Position numbers and translations under genes: made by a program. The notes under the pieces are model-generated. The model searched no databases. It was not told the origin of the DNA and worked only from the letters and a program-made list of their open reading frames with translations. Of a stretch of 41,993 nt of DNA, positions 1 through 7,045 are shown piece after piece. Numbering within the stretch: position 1 is the stretch's first letter; the number at the start of each line of letters is the position of its first letter. This DNA is from Actinomadura kijaniata NBRC 14229 (GTDB taxonomy: Bacteria > Actinomycetota > Actinomycetes > Streptosporangiales > Streptosporangiaceae): contig NZ_BCQR01000108.1 in NCBI RefSeq assembly GCF_001552175.1, positions 1 to 41,993 on the forward strand. Reading direction: 5' to 3'.

Positions 1-88
1 CAGAAAGCTCATACCCGGGACAATACGCGCCGCCCCGGCACGCACCGCCCGAGCGAGCACCACCCCGACACGCGCAGGTCAGCCCACT

Positions 89-328
89 TGGGGGACGCCC
101 CCAGACCCCCGGCAAGAACCGCAGCCGAAGATCCTCACTCCGCTGCGGTCTCCGCCTGCGCCATCCCTGGGGGACGCCCCCCCAGACCCCCCGGCAAGAA
201 CCGCTGACCGAAGATCCTCGCTTCGCTGCGGTCTTCGCCTGCACCACACCTGGGGGGACGACCCCCAGACCCCCCGGCAAGAACCGCTGACCGAAGATCC
301 TCGCTTCGCTGCGGTCTTCGGTCAGCGG
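89..328. repeat. Three tandem copies of a ~80-bp intergenic repeat
   Basis: Three consecutive units begin near 89, 168 and 250. Each has a G-run/C-run short hairpin (TGGGGGACGCCCCCA type), then a conserved core GGCAAGAACCGC, then GAAGATCCTC and CGCTGCGGTCT. The second and third units are nearly identical; the first is more diverged. The last unit runs into the 3' end of the neighbouring PH-domain gene. Bases 1-88 hold no recognisable feature. No reading frame in the array looks coding. Confidence 0.85.
284..328 (-). terminator. Long hairpin at the end of the PH-domain operon
   Basis: A perfect 14-bp inverted repeat (arms 284-297 and 315-328, 17-nt loop) covers the stop codon of the gene ending at 322. 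It is formed by the last unit of the tandem repeat array, so repeat and terminator are one structure. There is no clear U-tract, which is usual for high-GC actinobacteria. Confidence 0.6.
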
Positions 329-1782
329 GCCCAGCGGGCCTTCTCCCCGCTGGTCGCGCGGGCCGTCCGGGCGCGGGACGCCGTGGACTCCACGATCGCC
401 CGCGCCTCGCCCAGGTCCCGGTCGGCGGCGGCCACCCGCACCGCGCCGGGCGGGGCGTCGATATGGACCGTGGCCAGGCCGAGCGCGCGTTGCAGCGGGC
501 CCGAGGTCAGCCGGACGCTCTGCGCGCGGGCGTGCGCGATCACGTCGGTGCGGCGGCACAGCCAGCCGTGCCGCGCCACGAAGACCCGGTCGTCGGTGCC
601 CGCGCCGTCGGCCCGGTCCAGCGCCACGCCCTTGGCGGAGGCGGGCAGCAGCGGCACCGCGTCCACGTTCGCGCCGGGGAAGACCTCGGCGATCAGCCGC
701 ATGCACACCTCGCGGGGCGCGACCGGCAGCAGCACCGACGACAGGGCCTCGCGTTCGCCCGCGTACCCGGCGACGGTCACGTCCACGCGGGCCCAGCCGA
801 GCCCCCGCCACAGCGCCGGCTCGACGATCCGCACGGCCTGCACGCGGCCCGGCGGAACGGTCTGCATCCGCGTCTCCAGCAGCCCCGCCCGCAGCCGCAC
901 CCCGTCCGGCGACAGCGCCACGGTGAACCCGCCGTACATCACCACCGGCGCGATCACCGCCCGGATCAGGCCGAGCAGGATCGGCACCGCGACCGCGAGC
1001 ATCGCGCCCTCGGCGAACAGCAGCAGGAAGACCAGCGAGAACAGCAGCCCGACGAACGATCCCAGCACCGGCAGCTTCAGCACCAGCGACCCGAACAGCG
1101 CGCCGCCGGAGACCCGCCAGAACGGCCGCTCCGGGGCCTCGGGCGTGTGCCCGGGGAGCCCGGCGGCCAGCGCCAGCAGCTCGGCGCGCAGCTGGTGGGC
1201 GGCGTTCCTGCCCAGCCACCGCAGCGCGATCTCGCTCTGCCCGCCGCCCGCCAGCTCCACGCGCACCTCGGCCAGCCCGAACAGCCGCGTGACCAGCGGA
1301 CGCACCACGTCGATCGCCTGCACGCGCGACAGCGGGATGCGGCGGGTCCGCTTGCGGAGCAGCGCGTTGTCGACCACCAGGTCGTCGTCGTCCACCCGGA
1401 ACCGCACCGCCAGCCAGCTCCACAGCACGGCGGCGAGCACGACCATCCCGACCAGCGCCGTCACGACCAGGAACCGGGCCACCACCTGCGGGGTGAGCAG
1501 CAGGGTCACGCCGTCTTCGGTGCGGGTCAGCAGCAGCGAGAAGCCGCCCAGCACGAAGTAGACGGCCATCGCGAACATCACGCGCAGCGGGATGGTCGCC
1601 CAGTGCAGCCGGTGCCTGCCCTCCGAGAACCGGACCGGGGGCGGCGGCTGGTGGCCGTAGGGGACGGGAGGGCCGTACGGCGGGCGCGGCGGCCCGTAGG
1701 GGCCGGGGTACGGCGGCCGGGGACCGCCGTACGGGGAGGGCGGCTGCCCGTAGGGGTTGGGCGGGCCGTAGGGGCCGCTCAT
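322..1782 (-). CDS. Multi-pass membrane protein with three bacterial PH (bPH2/DUF304) domains, YdbT-like
   Basis: 486 aa. The N-terminal 50 residues are a Pro/Gly/Tyr-rich repeat tail. Paired hydrophobic helices at about 62-85 and 102-125 precede a first bPH2 domain (about 127-205, with RIPLSRVQAIDVV). A second helix pair lies at about 225-285, followed by a second bPH2 domain (about 288-370, VPPGRVQAVRIVEP). A degenerate third copy (about 398-465) ends in QRALGLATVHIDA. This architecture matches the YdbT partner of YdbS/YdbT pairs; members are membrane proteins without known enzymatic activity, and the B. subtilis pair is linked to bacteriocin resistance. The ATG start overlaps the stop of the upstream PH gene by ATGA, so translation is coupled. 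The family call is secure; the function in this host is unknown. Confidence 0.88.
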   Translation of the reverse strand: MSGPYGPPNPYGQPPSPYGGPRPPYPGPYGPPRPPYGPPVPYGHQPPPPVRFSEGRHRLHWATIPLRVMFAMAVYFVLGGFSLLLTRTEDGVTLLLTPQVVARFLVVTALVGMVVLAAVLWSWLAVRFRVDDDDLVVDNALLRKRTRRIPLSRVQAIDVVRPLVTRLFGLAEVRVELAGGGQSEIALRWLGRNAAHQLRAELLALAAGLPGHTPEAPERPFWRVSGGALFGSLVLKLPVLGSFVGLLFSLVFLLLFAEGAMLAVAVPILLGLIRAVIAPVVMYGGFTVALSPDGVRLRAGLLETRMQTVPPGRVQAVRIVEPALWRGLGWARVDVTVAGYAGEREALSSVLLPVAPREVCMRLIAEVFPGANVDAVPLLPASAKGVALDRADGAGTDDRVFVARHGWLCRRTDVIAHARAQSVRLTSGPLQRALGLATVHIDAPPGAVRVAAADRDLGEARAIVESTASRARTARATSGEKARWAR

Positions 1783-2444
1783 AGACCCATGCTCCGTTCC
1801 TCGCCCTTCTGGGCGAGCCGGTCGCGCAGCCGCGACGCCTGCTCGGCGGGGAGCCCGGGGATCCGCGCGTCCGTGGCGGCGGCGGCCGTGTGCATGCGGA
1901 CGGTCGCGATGCCCATCCAGCGTTCCAGCAGGCCCGCCGTGACGTCCACGAACTGCATCCGCCCGTAGGGCACGACGATCAGCCGCTTGACGAACACGCC
2001 CGAGGTGACGATGAGGTCGTCGCCGCGTTCGGCGTACCCGTAGGACCGGTAGGCGAGCTCGGCCACGATCCACGCCAGCAGGGTGGACACGGCCACCACG
2101 GCGATCCAGATCCCCGGCACCACCCAGCCGTCGCCCCGCATCAGGAACGCGCCGAGCGCCGCCACCGGGACCGCCCACAGCAGCGCCGAGATCCGCTGCT
2201 GCCAGGTGTACCGCTTGGAGATGTGCGACCACGCCAGCCCGCCGCCGGGCGCGAACGCCTGGTCGGCCGGGTACTGAACGGGCCCCGCGCCCGGCGGAAC
2301 GGGCAGCGCCGGACCCGGCGGAGGGGGACCCGGCTGGACGGGCCCCGGCCCGGACGGAGGCAGACCGGGCCCGGGTCGCGGCACCGGCGGGCCGTGCGGC
2401 ACCGAATGCTGGGGGTGGGGCGGTTCGCCATGGGATGCGTTCAT
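1779..2444 (-). CDS. Membrane protein with one bacterial PH (bPH2/DUF304) domain, YdbS-like
   Basis: 221 aa. A Pro/Gly-rich cytoplasmic N-terminus (about 1-70) is followed by two transmembrane helices (about 84-103 and 108-130) and one bPH2 domain (about 135-215). The domain shows the family signature: a VVPYGRMQFVDV strand, then GLLERWMGIATVRMHTA. The length and single domain fit YdbS, the smaller partner of the downstream three-domain protein, with which it shares an ATGA overlap. The pair probably forms one membrane complex. It is transcribed divergently from nuoD with only about 53 bp between the starts, so both promoters must overlap there. Function beyond the family is unknown. Confidence 0.88.
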   Translation of the reverse strand: MNASHGEPPHPQHSVPHGPPVPRPGPGLPPSGPGPVQPGPPPPGPALPVPPGAGPVQYPADQAFAPGGGLAWSHISKRYTWQQRISALLWAVPVAALGAFLMRGDGWVVPGIWIAVVAVSTLLAWIVAELAYRSYGYAERGDDLIVTSGVFVKRLIVVPYGRMQFVDVTAGLLERWMGIATVRMHTAAAATDARIPGLPAEQASRLRDRLAQKGEERSMGL

Positions 2445-2497
2445 TAGTCCCTAGTCAACCGGAAACCGCGCGTGCTTCGCCATGCCACCATGAGAAG

Positions 2498-3646
2498 GTG
2501 AGCACTCAGCGGACGGTCGGCATCGGGGCGGGCGCGAAGGAACTGGCCACCGAGGACATGGTCCTCAACATCGGCCCCCAGCACCCCTCCACCCACGGAG
2601 TCCTACGGCTGCGCCTGACCCTGGACGGCGAGCGGATCACCGCCGCCGAGCCGATCGTCGGGTACATGCACCGGGGCGCGGAGAAGCTGTTCGAGGTGCG
2701 CGACTTCCGGCAGATCATCGTGCTGGCCAACCGGCACGACTGGCTGTCGGCGTTCTCCAGCGAGCTCGGCGTGGTCCTGGCCGTCGAGCGGATGCTCGGC
2801 ATGGAGGTCCCGGCCCGCGCGACCTGGACGCGCACCCTGCTGGCCGAGCTGAACCGCGTCCTCAACCACCTGATGTTCCTCGGCTCCTACCCCCTCGAGG
2901 TGGGGGCGATCACGCCGATCTTTTACGCGTTCCGGGAGCGCGAGACCCTCCAGCGCGTCATGGAGGAGGTCGCCGGCGGGCGCATGCACTACATGTTCAA
3001 CCGCGTCGGCGGCCTCAAGGAGGAGCTCCCGGCGGGCTGGACCGACCGCGTCCGCCAGGCGGTCAAGGACGTCCGGTCCCGGATGTCGGAGATCTCCGAC
3101 CTGATCATGGGCAACGAGATCTTCCGCGCCCGCACCCGGGGCGTCGGCGTGCTGACCCGCGAGCAGGTCCTCCAGTACGGCGTCTCCGGCCCGCTCGCCC
3201 GCGCCGCCGGGGTGGACTTCGACCTGCGCCGCGACGAGCCGTACCTGGCCTACGGCGAGCTGGACGTCCGGGTGGTCACCCGCGCCGAGGGCGACTGCCT
3301 GGCCCGGTTCGAGTGCCTGCTGGACCAGGTGCACGCCTCGCTGGACCTGGCCGACGCGTGCCTGGACCGCATGGCCGACCTCCCGCCGGGCCCGATCAAC
3401 CAGCGCCTGCCGAAGGTCCTGAAGGTCCCCGAGGGCCACACCTACGCCTGGACGGAGAACCCGCTCGGCGTCAACGGCTACTACCTGGTCTCGCGCGGCG
3501 AGAAGACCCCGTGGCGCCTGAAGCTGCGCTCGGCGTCCTACAACAACGTCCAGGTCCTCACCGAGCTGCTGCCCGGCACCCTGGTCGCCGACATGATCGC
3601 GATCCTGGGTTCGATGTTCTTCGTGGTCGGGGACATCGACAAGTAG
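2498..3646 (+). CDS. nuoD: Stand-alone NADH-quinone oxidoreductase subunit D paralogue (NuoD family)
   Basis: 382 aa from a GTG start directly after GAGAAG. The same frame stays open upstream to an ATG at 2435, but that stretch is unlike the family and overlaps the divergent gene. NuoD/49-kDa hallmarks are present: NIGPQHPSTHGVLRL, GYMHRGAEKLFE, NRVLNHLMFLGSYPLEVGA and the C-terminal GSMFFVVGDIDK. In complex I this subunit helps form the quinone pocket in the peripheral arm. No other nuo gene lies nearby, so this is a lone paralogue of the kind often called nuoD2 in Streptomyces; whether it enters complex I cannot be told from the sequence. It converges on DUF3180 with a 12-bp gap. Confidence 0.93.
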   Translation: MSTQRTVGIGAGAKELATEDMVLNIGPQHPSTHGVLRLRLTLDGERITAAEPIVGYMHRGAEKLFEVRDFRQIIVLANRHDWLSAFSSELGVVLAVERMLGMEVPARATWTRTLLAELNRVLNHLMFLGSYPLEVGAITPIFYAFRERETLQRVMEEVAGGRMHYMFNRVGGLKEELPAGWTDRVRQAVKDVRSRMSEISDLIMGNEIFRARTRGVGVLTREQVLQYGVSGPLARAAGVDFDLRRDEPYLAYGELDVRVVTRAEGDCLARFECLLDQVHASLDLADACLDRMADLPPGPINQRLPKVLKVPEGHTYAWTENPLGVNGYYLVSRGEKTPWRLKLRSASYNNVQVLTELLPGTLVADMIAILGSMFFVVGDIDK

Positions 3647-3658
3647 CCCGGGCGGGGC

Positions 3659-4135
3659 TCAGGTCCGGGGGGAGGCCCCCAGGTCCCGGGCCCGCTCGTC
3701 GGGGTCCTTGGGGACGCGGCAGGAGTACTCCAGGAAGATCGCCGCCGCGATCAGCACCACCGCCGCCAGGAACGTCGCGCCGCTGACGAAGAAGTCCGCG
3801 CGCGGCGTCTGCTTGTCCAGGGCGTTGGACAGGCTCAGCGCGAACCCGCCGAACACCCCGGCCAGCACCGCAGCGGCGTGCGCGCTGGCCTTGGCGAACG
3901 CCGCCATCCGCGCCACGACCAGCGGCTCCACCGGCTTGGTGCCGGGCTTGCGGCGGATGCGGCGCAGGATGTTGACGCCGGTGAACGCCTCGCCGAGCGC
4001 CAGCAGCAGCAGCGTCGGGACGGCCGTCCACGGCAGCGGCGGCAGGGACACGTAGGCCGTGCGCAGCACCGCCCAGGTGATCGTTCCGACGACGACCACC
4101 AGGGCGAGCAGGAACAGGGGACGGCTGGGCTTCAC
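3659..4135 (-). CDS. DUF3180 family small membrane protein
   Basis: 158 aa with four predicted transmembrane helices (about 6-24, 36-54, 80-102 and 120-142). A basic loop carrying RRIRRKPGTKP sits between helices 2 and 3. Sequence, length and position directly after folK fit DUF3180, an actinobacterial family of unknown function. The start overlaps the folK stop by ATGA (4132-4135), so it is the last gene of the folate operon and translationally coupled to it. A role in folate metabolism or transport is only suggested by this position. Confidence 0.88.
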   Translation of the reverse strand: MKPSRPLFLLALVVVVGTITWAVLRTAYVSLPPLPWTAVPTLLLLALGEAFTGVNILRRIRRKPGTKPVEPLVVARMAAFAKASAHAAAVLAGVFGGFALSLSNALDKQTPRADFFVSGATFLAAVVLIAAAIFLEYSCRVPKDPDERARDLGASPRT

Positions 4136-4719
4136 GCGGGCTCTTGCAGGGTCAGGTCGTCACGGCGGCGCACGACGTCCGGGCCGTCCTCGGCCAGCCT
4201 GGCCTCGGCGAGGTCGCCGACCCGGCCGTGGCCGGGCAGCAGCACGTCGGGCTCGATGTCGGCCCACGGCACCAGGACGAACGCGCGCTGGTGGGCGCGG
4301 GGGTGCGGCAGGGTCAGGTCGGGGTCGTCGGAGGTGACGTTCCCGAACACCACGATGTCGATGTCCAGGGTGCGGGGCCCCCAGCGGACCTCGCGGACGC
4401 GGCGCATCGAGTTCTCGATGTTGAGGACGCGTTCCAGCAGGTTCTCCGGGGGGAGACGGGTGTCGGCGACCAGCACGATGTTGAGGTAGTCGCCCTGCTC
4501 GGGGAGGTCCTCGCCGGGGGGCGCGTAGGGCGCGGTCTCGTAGACCGGCGACAGCGCCACGAAGTTCAGCCCCGGCGCGTCGAACAGCGCGTCCACGGCC
4601 TCCTGGAGGTTCTCCAGGCGGTCGCCGAGGTTGCTGCCGAGGGAGAACACGACCCGGTGGGCGACCAGCATGTGGCCACCGGTCGCGGTGCGGTCGGACA
4701 TACGGTCGTGCGCTGTCAT
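4132..4719 (-). CDS. folK: 2-amino-4-hydroxy-6-hydroxymethyldihydropteridine pyrophosphokinase (HPPK)
   Basis: 195 aa. It transfers pyrophosphate from ATP to 6-hydroxymethyl-7,8-dihydropterin, the step before dihydropteroate synthase. Family motifs: FSLGSNLGDR near the N-terminus, SPVYETAP, the Mg/ATP loop RWGPRTLDIDIV (about 112-123), and LPHPRAHQRAFVLVPW. The first 17 residues precede the conserved core; an internal ATG could be used, but the ATGA overlap with folB favours the upstream ATG at 4719. It sits between folB and DUF3180 with 4-nt overlaps on both sides, so cotranscription and coupled translation are very likely. Confidence 0.95.
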   Translation of the reverse strand: MTAHDRMSDRTATGGHMLVAHRVVFSLGSNLGDRLENLQEAVDALFDAPGLNFVALSPVYETAPYAPPGEDLPEQGDYLNIVLVADTRLPPENLLERVLNIENSMRRVREVRWGPRTLDIDIVVFGNVTSDDPDLTLPHPRAHQRAFVLVPWADIEPDVLLPGHGRVGDLAEARLAEDGPDVVRRRDDLTLQEPA

Positions 4720-5081
4720 GAACGACTCCTCACGATCTTCACGGCCACGTCCGTGAAGGGGTGCGGCACCGGGGCGGCGGGCTTGTGGACGGTGACGGCC
4801 GCCTCCTGGACGGTCGGGTCTTCCAGACAGATCTTCGCGAGCCGCTCGGCCAGCGTTTCGATGAGGTTGACCGGTTCGCCCTCGACGGCGGCGACCAGCT
4901 TGCCCGCGAGTGATCCGTAGTCGACGGTACGCGACAGATCATCCCCGGCGGCGGCCGGGCGGACGTCCAGCCCCAGCGTGACGTCCACCACGAACTCCTG
5001 CCCGAGCTCGCGCTCGGCGGGCAGGCATCCGTGCCGGCCTCGGGCGCGCAGCCCGCGCAGTTCGATCCGATCGAGCGTCAT
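4716..5081 (-). CDS. folB: Dihydroneopterin aldolase
   Basis: 121 aa, the usual length. It cleaves 7,8-dihydroneopterin to 6-hydroxymethyldihydropterin and glycolaldehyde. Visible motifs: an N-terminal LRGLRARGRHGCLPAER with the conserved Glu, GQEFVVDV, DYGSLAGKL, LIETLAERLA, and the C-terminal VTVHKPAAPVPHPF with the catalytic Lys. ATGA overlaps join it to the NTF2-like gene upstream and folK downstream. The ATG at 5081 was chosen because the family motif begins at residue 5 and upstream residues of the same frame are unrelated. Confidence 0.95.
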   Translation of the reverse strand: MTLDRIELRGLRARGRHGCLPAERELGQEFVVDVTLGLDVRPAAAGDDLSRTVDYGSLAGKLVAAVEGEPVNLIETLAERLAKICLEDPTVQEAAVTVHKPAAPVPHPFTDVAVKIVRSRS

Positions 5082-5506
5082 TCTTCCTCTGTGGTGTTGA
5101 GAATCGGTGAACCGTGGTGGAGCAGCAGACGCCATCCATCTCCGTCCCGGACGAACAGGTTGGTCGCGACGATGCTGCCGCCGGCCAGGAAGCCGGTCTC
5201 GGTGTCCTCGTCGGCGGTCAGCACGTTCTCCTTGCACGTGACCACCGCGTGGTCCTCGTAAACGTCCGTTTCGACGTCCGTCAGGACGAACTGGATGTAC
5301 GTCGTGTTCGCCATGATCAGCGCCCAGGAGCGCAGCACCTCCTCCCGGCCGCGCAGCATCGGCCAGCCCGGGTGCACGCACGACACGCCGGGCGCGAACG
5401 CCCCGGCGGCCCACACGGCGGACATCCGGTCGAGGTCGGCGGCCTCGAACGCGGCGTAGAACTCGGCGTTGGCCTTCTCGACGGCGGTCCGGTCGGCGTC
5501 ACCCAT
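5078..5506 (-). CDS. NTF2-like (SnoaL-type) protein inserted between folP and folB
   Basis: 142 aa, the size of one cone-shaped NTF2-like domain. Features: EKANAEFYAAFEAADLDRMSA at the N-terminus (helix 1), a CVHPGWPMLRGREEVLRSWA segment, then a beta-rich C-terminal half ending GDGWRLLLHHGSPI. It resembles DUF4440/SnoaL relatives; such proteins range from cyclases and isomerases to non-catalytic ligand binders. The start overlaps the folP stop by 8 nt and the stop overlaps the folB start by ATGA, so it is embedded in the folate operon. A pterin-related role is suggested by context only. The ATG at 5506 was preferred over an upstream in-frame start that would reach further into folP. Confidence 0.85.
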   Translation of the reverse strand: MGDADRTAVEKANAEFYAAFEAADLDRMSAVWAAGAFAPGVSCVHPGWPMLRGREEVLRSWALIMANTTYIQFVLTDVETDVYEDHAVVTCKENVLTADEDTETGFLAGGSIVATNLFVRDGDGWRLLLHHGSPILNTTEEE

Positions 5507-6374
5507 GGGCGCCCCGCCGCGGGACGGCCGCGCGGACCGCGGCGGCGACACGGACGGCGTCGGCGTTGGGCCGGACGCGGTGCACGCGCACGCACCACGC
5601 GCCCGCCGCCGCCACCAGGGAGGTGATCGCGACGGTGGCGTCGTCGGCGCCGGTGAACGACCGCGGCGTCCCGTCCGGCGCGGCCAGCAGCCTGCCCAGG
5701 AAGCGTTTGCGGGAGGCCCCGACCAGGACCGGGTAGCCGGTGTCCAGCAGGGCGTCCAGCCGGGCGAGGAGCTGCCAGTTGTGCCCGGCCTCGGGACTCT
5801 TGGCGAACCCCAGGCCCGGATCCAGGACGATCATCGTGGGGTCGACGCCCTCGGCCAGCACGGCGTCCACGCGCCGCAGGAGCTCGTCGCGGACCTCGGT
5901 CACGACGTCGTCGTAGATCGCGCGGGTCTGCATGTCGTGGCTGTGGCCGCGCCAGTGCATGACGACGTAGGGCACGCGGGCGGCGGCGACGACCCGCGCC
6001 ATGCCGGGGTCGGCGAGGCCGCCGCTGACGTCGTTGACCAGCCGGGCCCCGGCGGCGACGGCGGCCTCGGCGACCTCGGCCCGCATGGTGTCCACGCTGA
6101 CCGCGACGCCCTCGGCCGCCAGGGTCTCGATCACCGGGACGACGCGACGCAGCTCCTCGTCGAGCGGGACGCGCTGGGCGCCGGGGCGGGTGGACTCCCC
6201 GCCCACGTCGACGATGTCGGCGCCCTCGGCGACGAGGTCGAGGCCGTGCCGGACGGCCTTGTCGGGGTCGAACCAGGACCCGCCGTCGGAGAACGAGTCG
6301 GGGGTGACGTTGACCACGCCCATGACGAGGCAGCGCCCCGGATCGGGCAGCCCCGCGACGATGGCACTGGTCAT
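5499..6374 (-). CDS. folP: Dihydropteroate synthase
   Basis: 291 aa. It condenses p-aminobenzoate with hydroxymethyldihydropterin pyrophosphate and is the sulfonamide target. Motifs in order: MGVVNVTPDSFSDGG (about 18-32), VDVGGESTRPGA (about 55-66), VSVDTMRAEV, LVNDVSGG, VLDPGLGFAKS, and LVGASRKRFLG with the Ser-Arg-Lys triad. The C-terminal phosphate-binding strand reads VRVHRVRPNAD; the Arg and His are kept, but the Asp usually after the His is Arg here. It is the first gene of the five-gene folate operon, and no gene overlaps its start. The 80-bp gap upstream (6375-6454) holds nothing recognisable except possibly its promoter. Confidence 0.96.
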   Translation of the reverse strand: MTSAIVAGLPDPGRCLVMGVVNVTPDSFSDGGSWFDPDKAVRHGLDLVAEGADIVDVGGESTRPGAQRVPLDEELRRVVPVIETLAAEGVAVSVDTMRAEVAEAAVAAGARLVNDVSGGLADPGMARVVAAARVPYVVMHWRGHSHDMQTRAIYDDVVTEVRDELLRRVDAVLAEGVDPTMIVLDPGLGFAKSPEAGHNWQLLARLDALLDTGYPVLVGASRKRFLGRLLAAPDGTPRSFTGADDATVAITSLVAAAGAWCVRVHRVRPNADAVRVAAAVRAAVPRRGAHG

Positions 6375-6454
6375 GCCCCAACCCTAAGGCTTGATCCGAC
6401 CGCCGCGCGCCCTCGCCCCCGGCTTCCCCGCCGCCCCCGCGGACCGGCGCGCCG

Positions 6455-6886
6455 TCAGTCGGTCGGGGGGTCGATGGCGCTGTTCTGGCCCGCCACGATC
6501 TTCCAGCCGTCCTCCCGCCGGGCGATCACGTAGAGCGCCCGCCCGTGCGGGGCCCGCACGGGCTCGCCGGAGGCGTCCACGGGTGTCTGCGCCACGTTCA
6601 CCGCGATCACCTCGGGGGCGACCGCCAGCATCCGGACGATCTCGTAGCGGGCGCGGGAGTCCTTCAGGAAGCCCTTCATCGCCGGGCGGCTGAACTCGGT
6701 GATCTCCTCCCGCCCGCCCAGCGTGCGGCCCATCGCGTTGGTCCACGAGGAGTCATGGGCGTACTGCTCGCCCAGCGCGTCGGGGTCCTTGGCGTTGAAC
6801 GCCTTCTCCAGCGCCCTCACCACGCCGGTGACCGCCTCGCGGGTCTCCACCGGGATGTCCCCCACCACCTGAACGTCGTTCGCCAT
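6455..6886 (-). CDS. SgcJ/EcaC-type NTF2-like protein under a SoxR-like promoter
   Basis: 143 aa. One DUF4440/NTF2-like domain: helix VVRALEKAFNAKDPDALGEQ, core SSWTNAMGRTLGGREEITEF, and C-terminal strands around GRALYVIARREDGWKIVAGQN, typical of the SgcJ/EcaC group. An AGAAGGG ribosome site lies upstream of the ATG. The family name contains oxidoreductase, but no catalytic residues can be assigned. The upstream region carries a CCTCAA-N6-TTGAGG palindrome inside a 19-bp promoter spacer (6936-6966), which points to control by a SoxR-type MerR regulator that senses redox-active compounds. It is unrelated in sequence to the NTF2-like protein at 5078-5506 beyond the shared fold. Confidence 0.85.
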   Translation of the reverse strand: MANDVQVVGDIPVETREAVTGVVRALEKAFNAKDPDALGEQYAHDSSWTNAMGRTLGGREEITEFSRPAMKGFLKDSRARYEIVRMLAVAPEVIAVNVAQTPVDASGEPVRAPHGRALYVIARREDGWKIVAGQNSAIDPPTD

Positions 6887-6935
6887 GGCCCTGCCCTTCT
6901 CCTACCGGAACGGCGGTGTCCCGCCGACGACCTCC

Positions 6936-6966
6936 ATCCAAGATCCTCAACCTTGCTTGAGGTCAA
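6936..6966 (-). promoter_or_regulatory. SoxR/MerR-type promoter: CCTCAA-N6-TTGAGG within a 19-bp spacer
   Basis: On the minus strand, TTGACC (6966-6961) is a -35 element and TTGGAT (6941-6936) a -10 element, separated by exactly 19 bp. A perfect palindrome CCTCAA-GCAAGG-TTGAGG (6945-6962) occupies the spacer. Over-long spacers filled by a palindrome are the hallmark of MerR-family activators, and the arms CCTCAA/TTGAGG are those of the SoxR box. It drives the gene starting at 6886. No soxR gene lies in this window. Confidence 0.72.
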
Positions 6967-6987
6967 GTCCGGACGGGCCCGCGACGC

Positions 6988-7028
6988 CGAAGGGGCGGGA
7001 ACGGCGTCATGCCGTTCCCGCCCCTTCG
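6988..7028 (-). terminator. 18-bp perfect hairpin terminator after folE
   Basis: Arms 6988-7005 and 7011-7028 are perfectly complementary over 18 bp around a 5-nt GTCAT loop, starting 17 nt past the folE stop. It separates the ftsH-folE unit from the SoxR-like promoter just downstream. Confidence 0.88.
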
Positions 7029-7045
7029 AGCGTCGGAGAGGGGGT

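Noticed and set aside
3647..3720. Terminator between nuoD and DUF3180
   Set aside because: The GC-rich bases after the nuoD stop give only weak, broken pairings, not comparable to the other hairpins.
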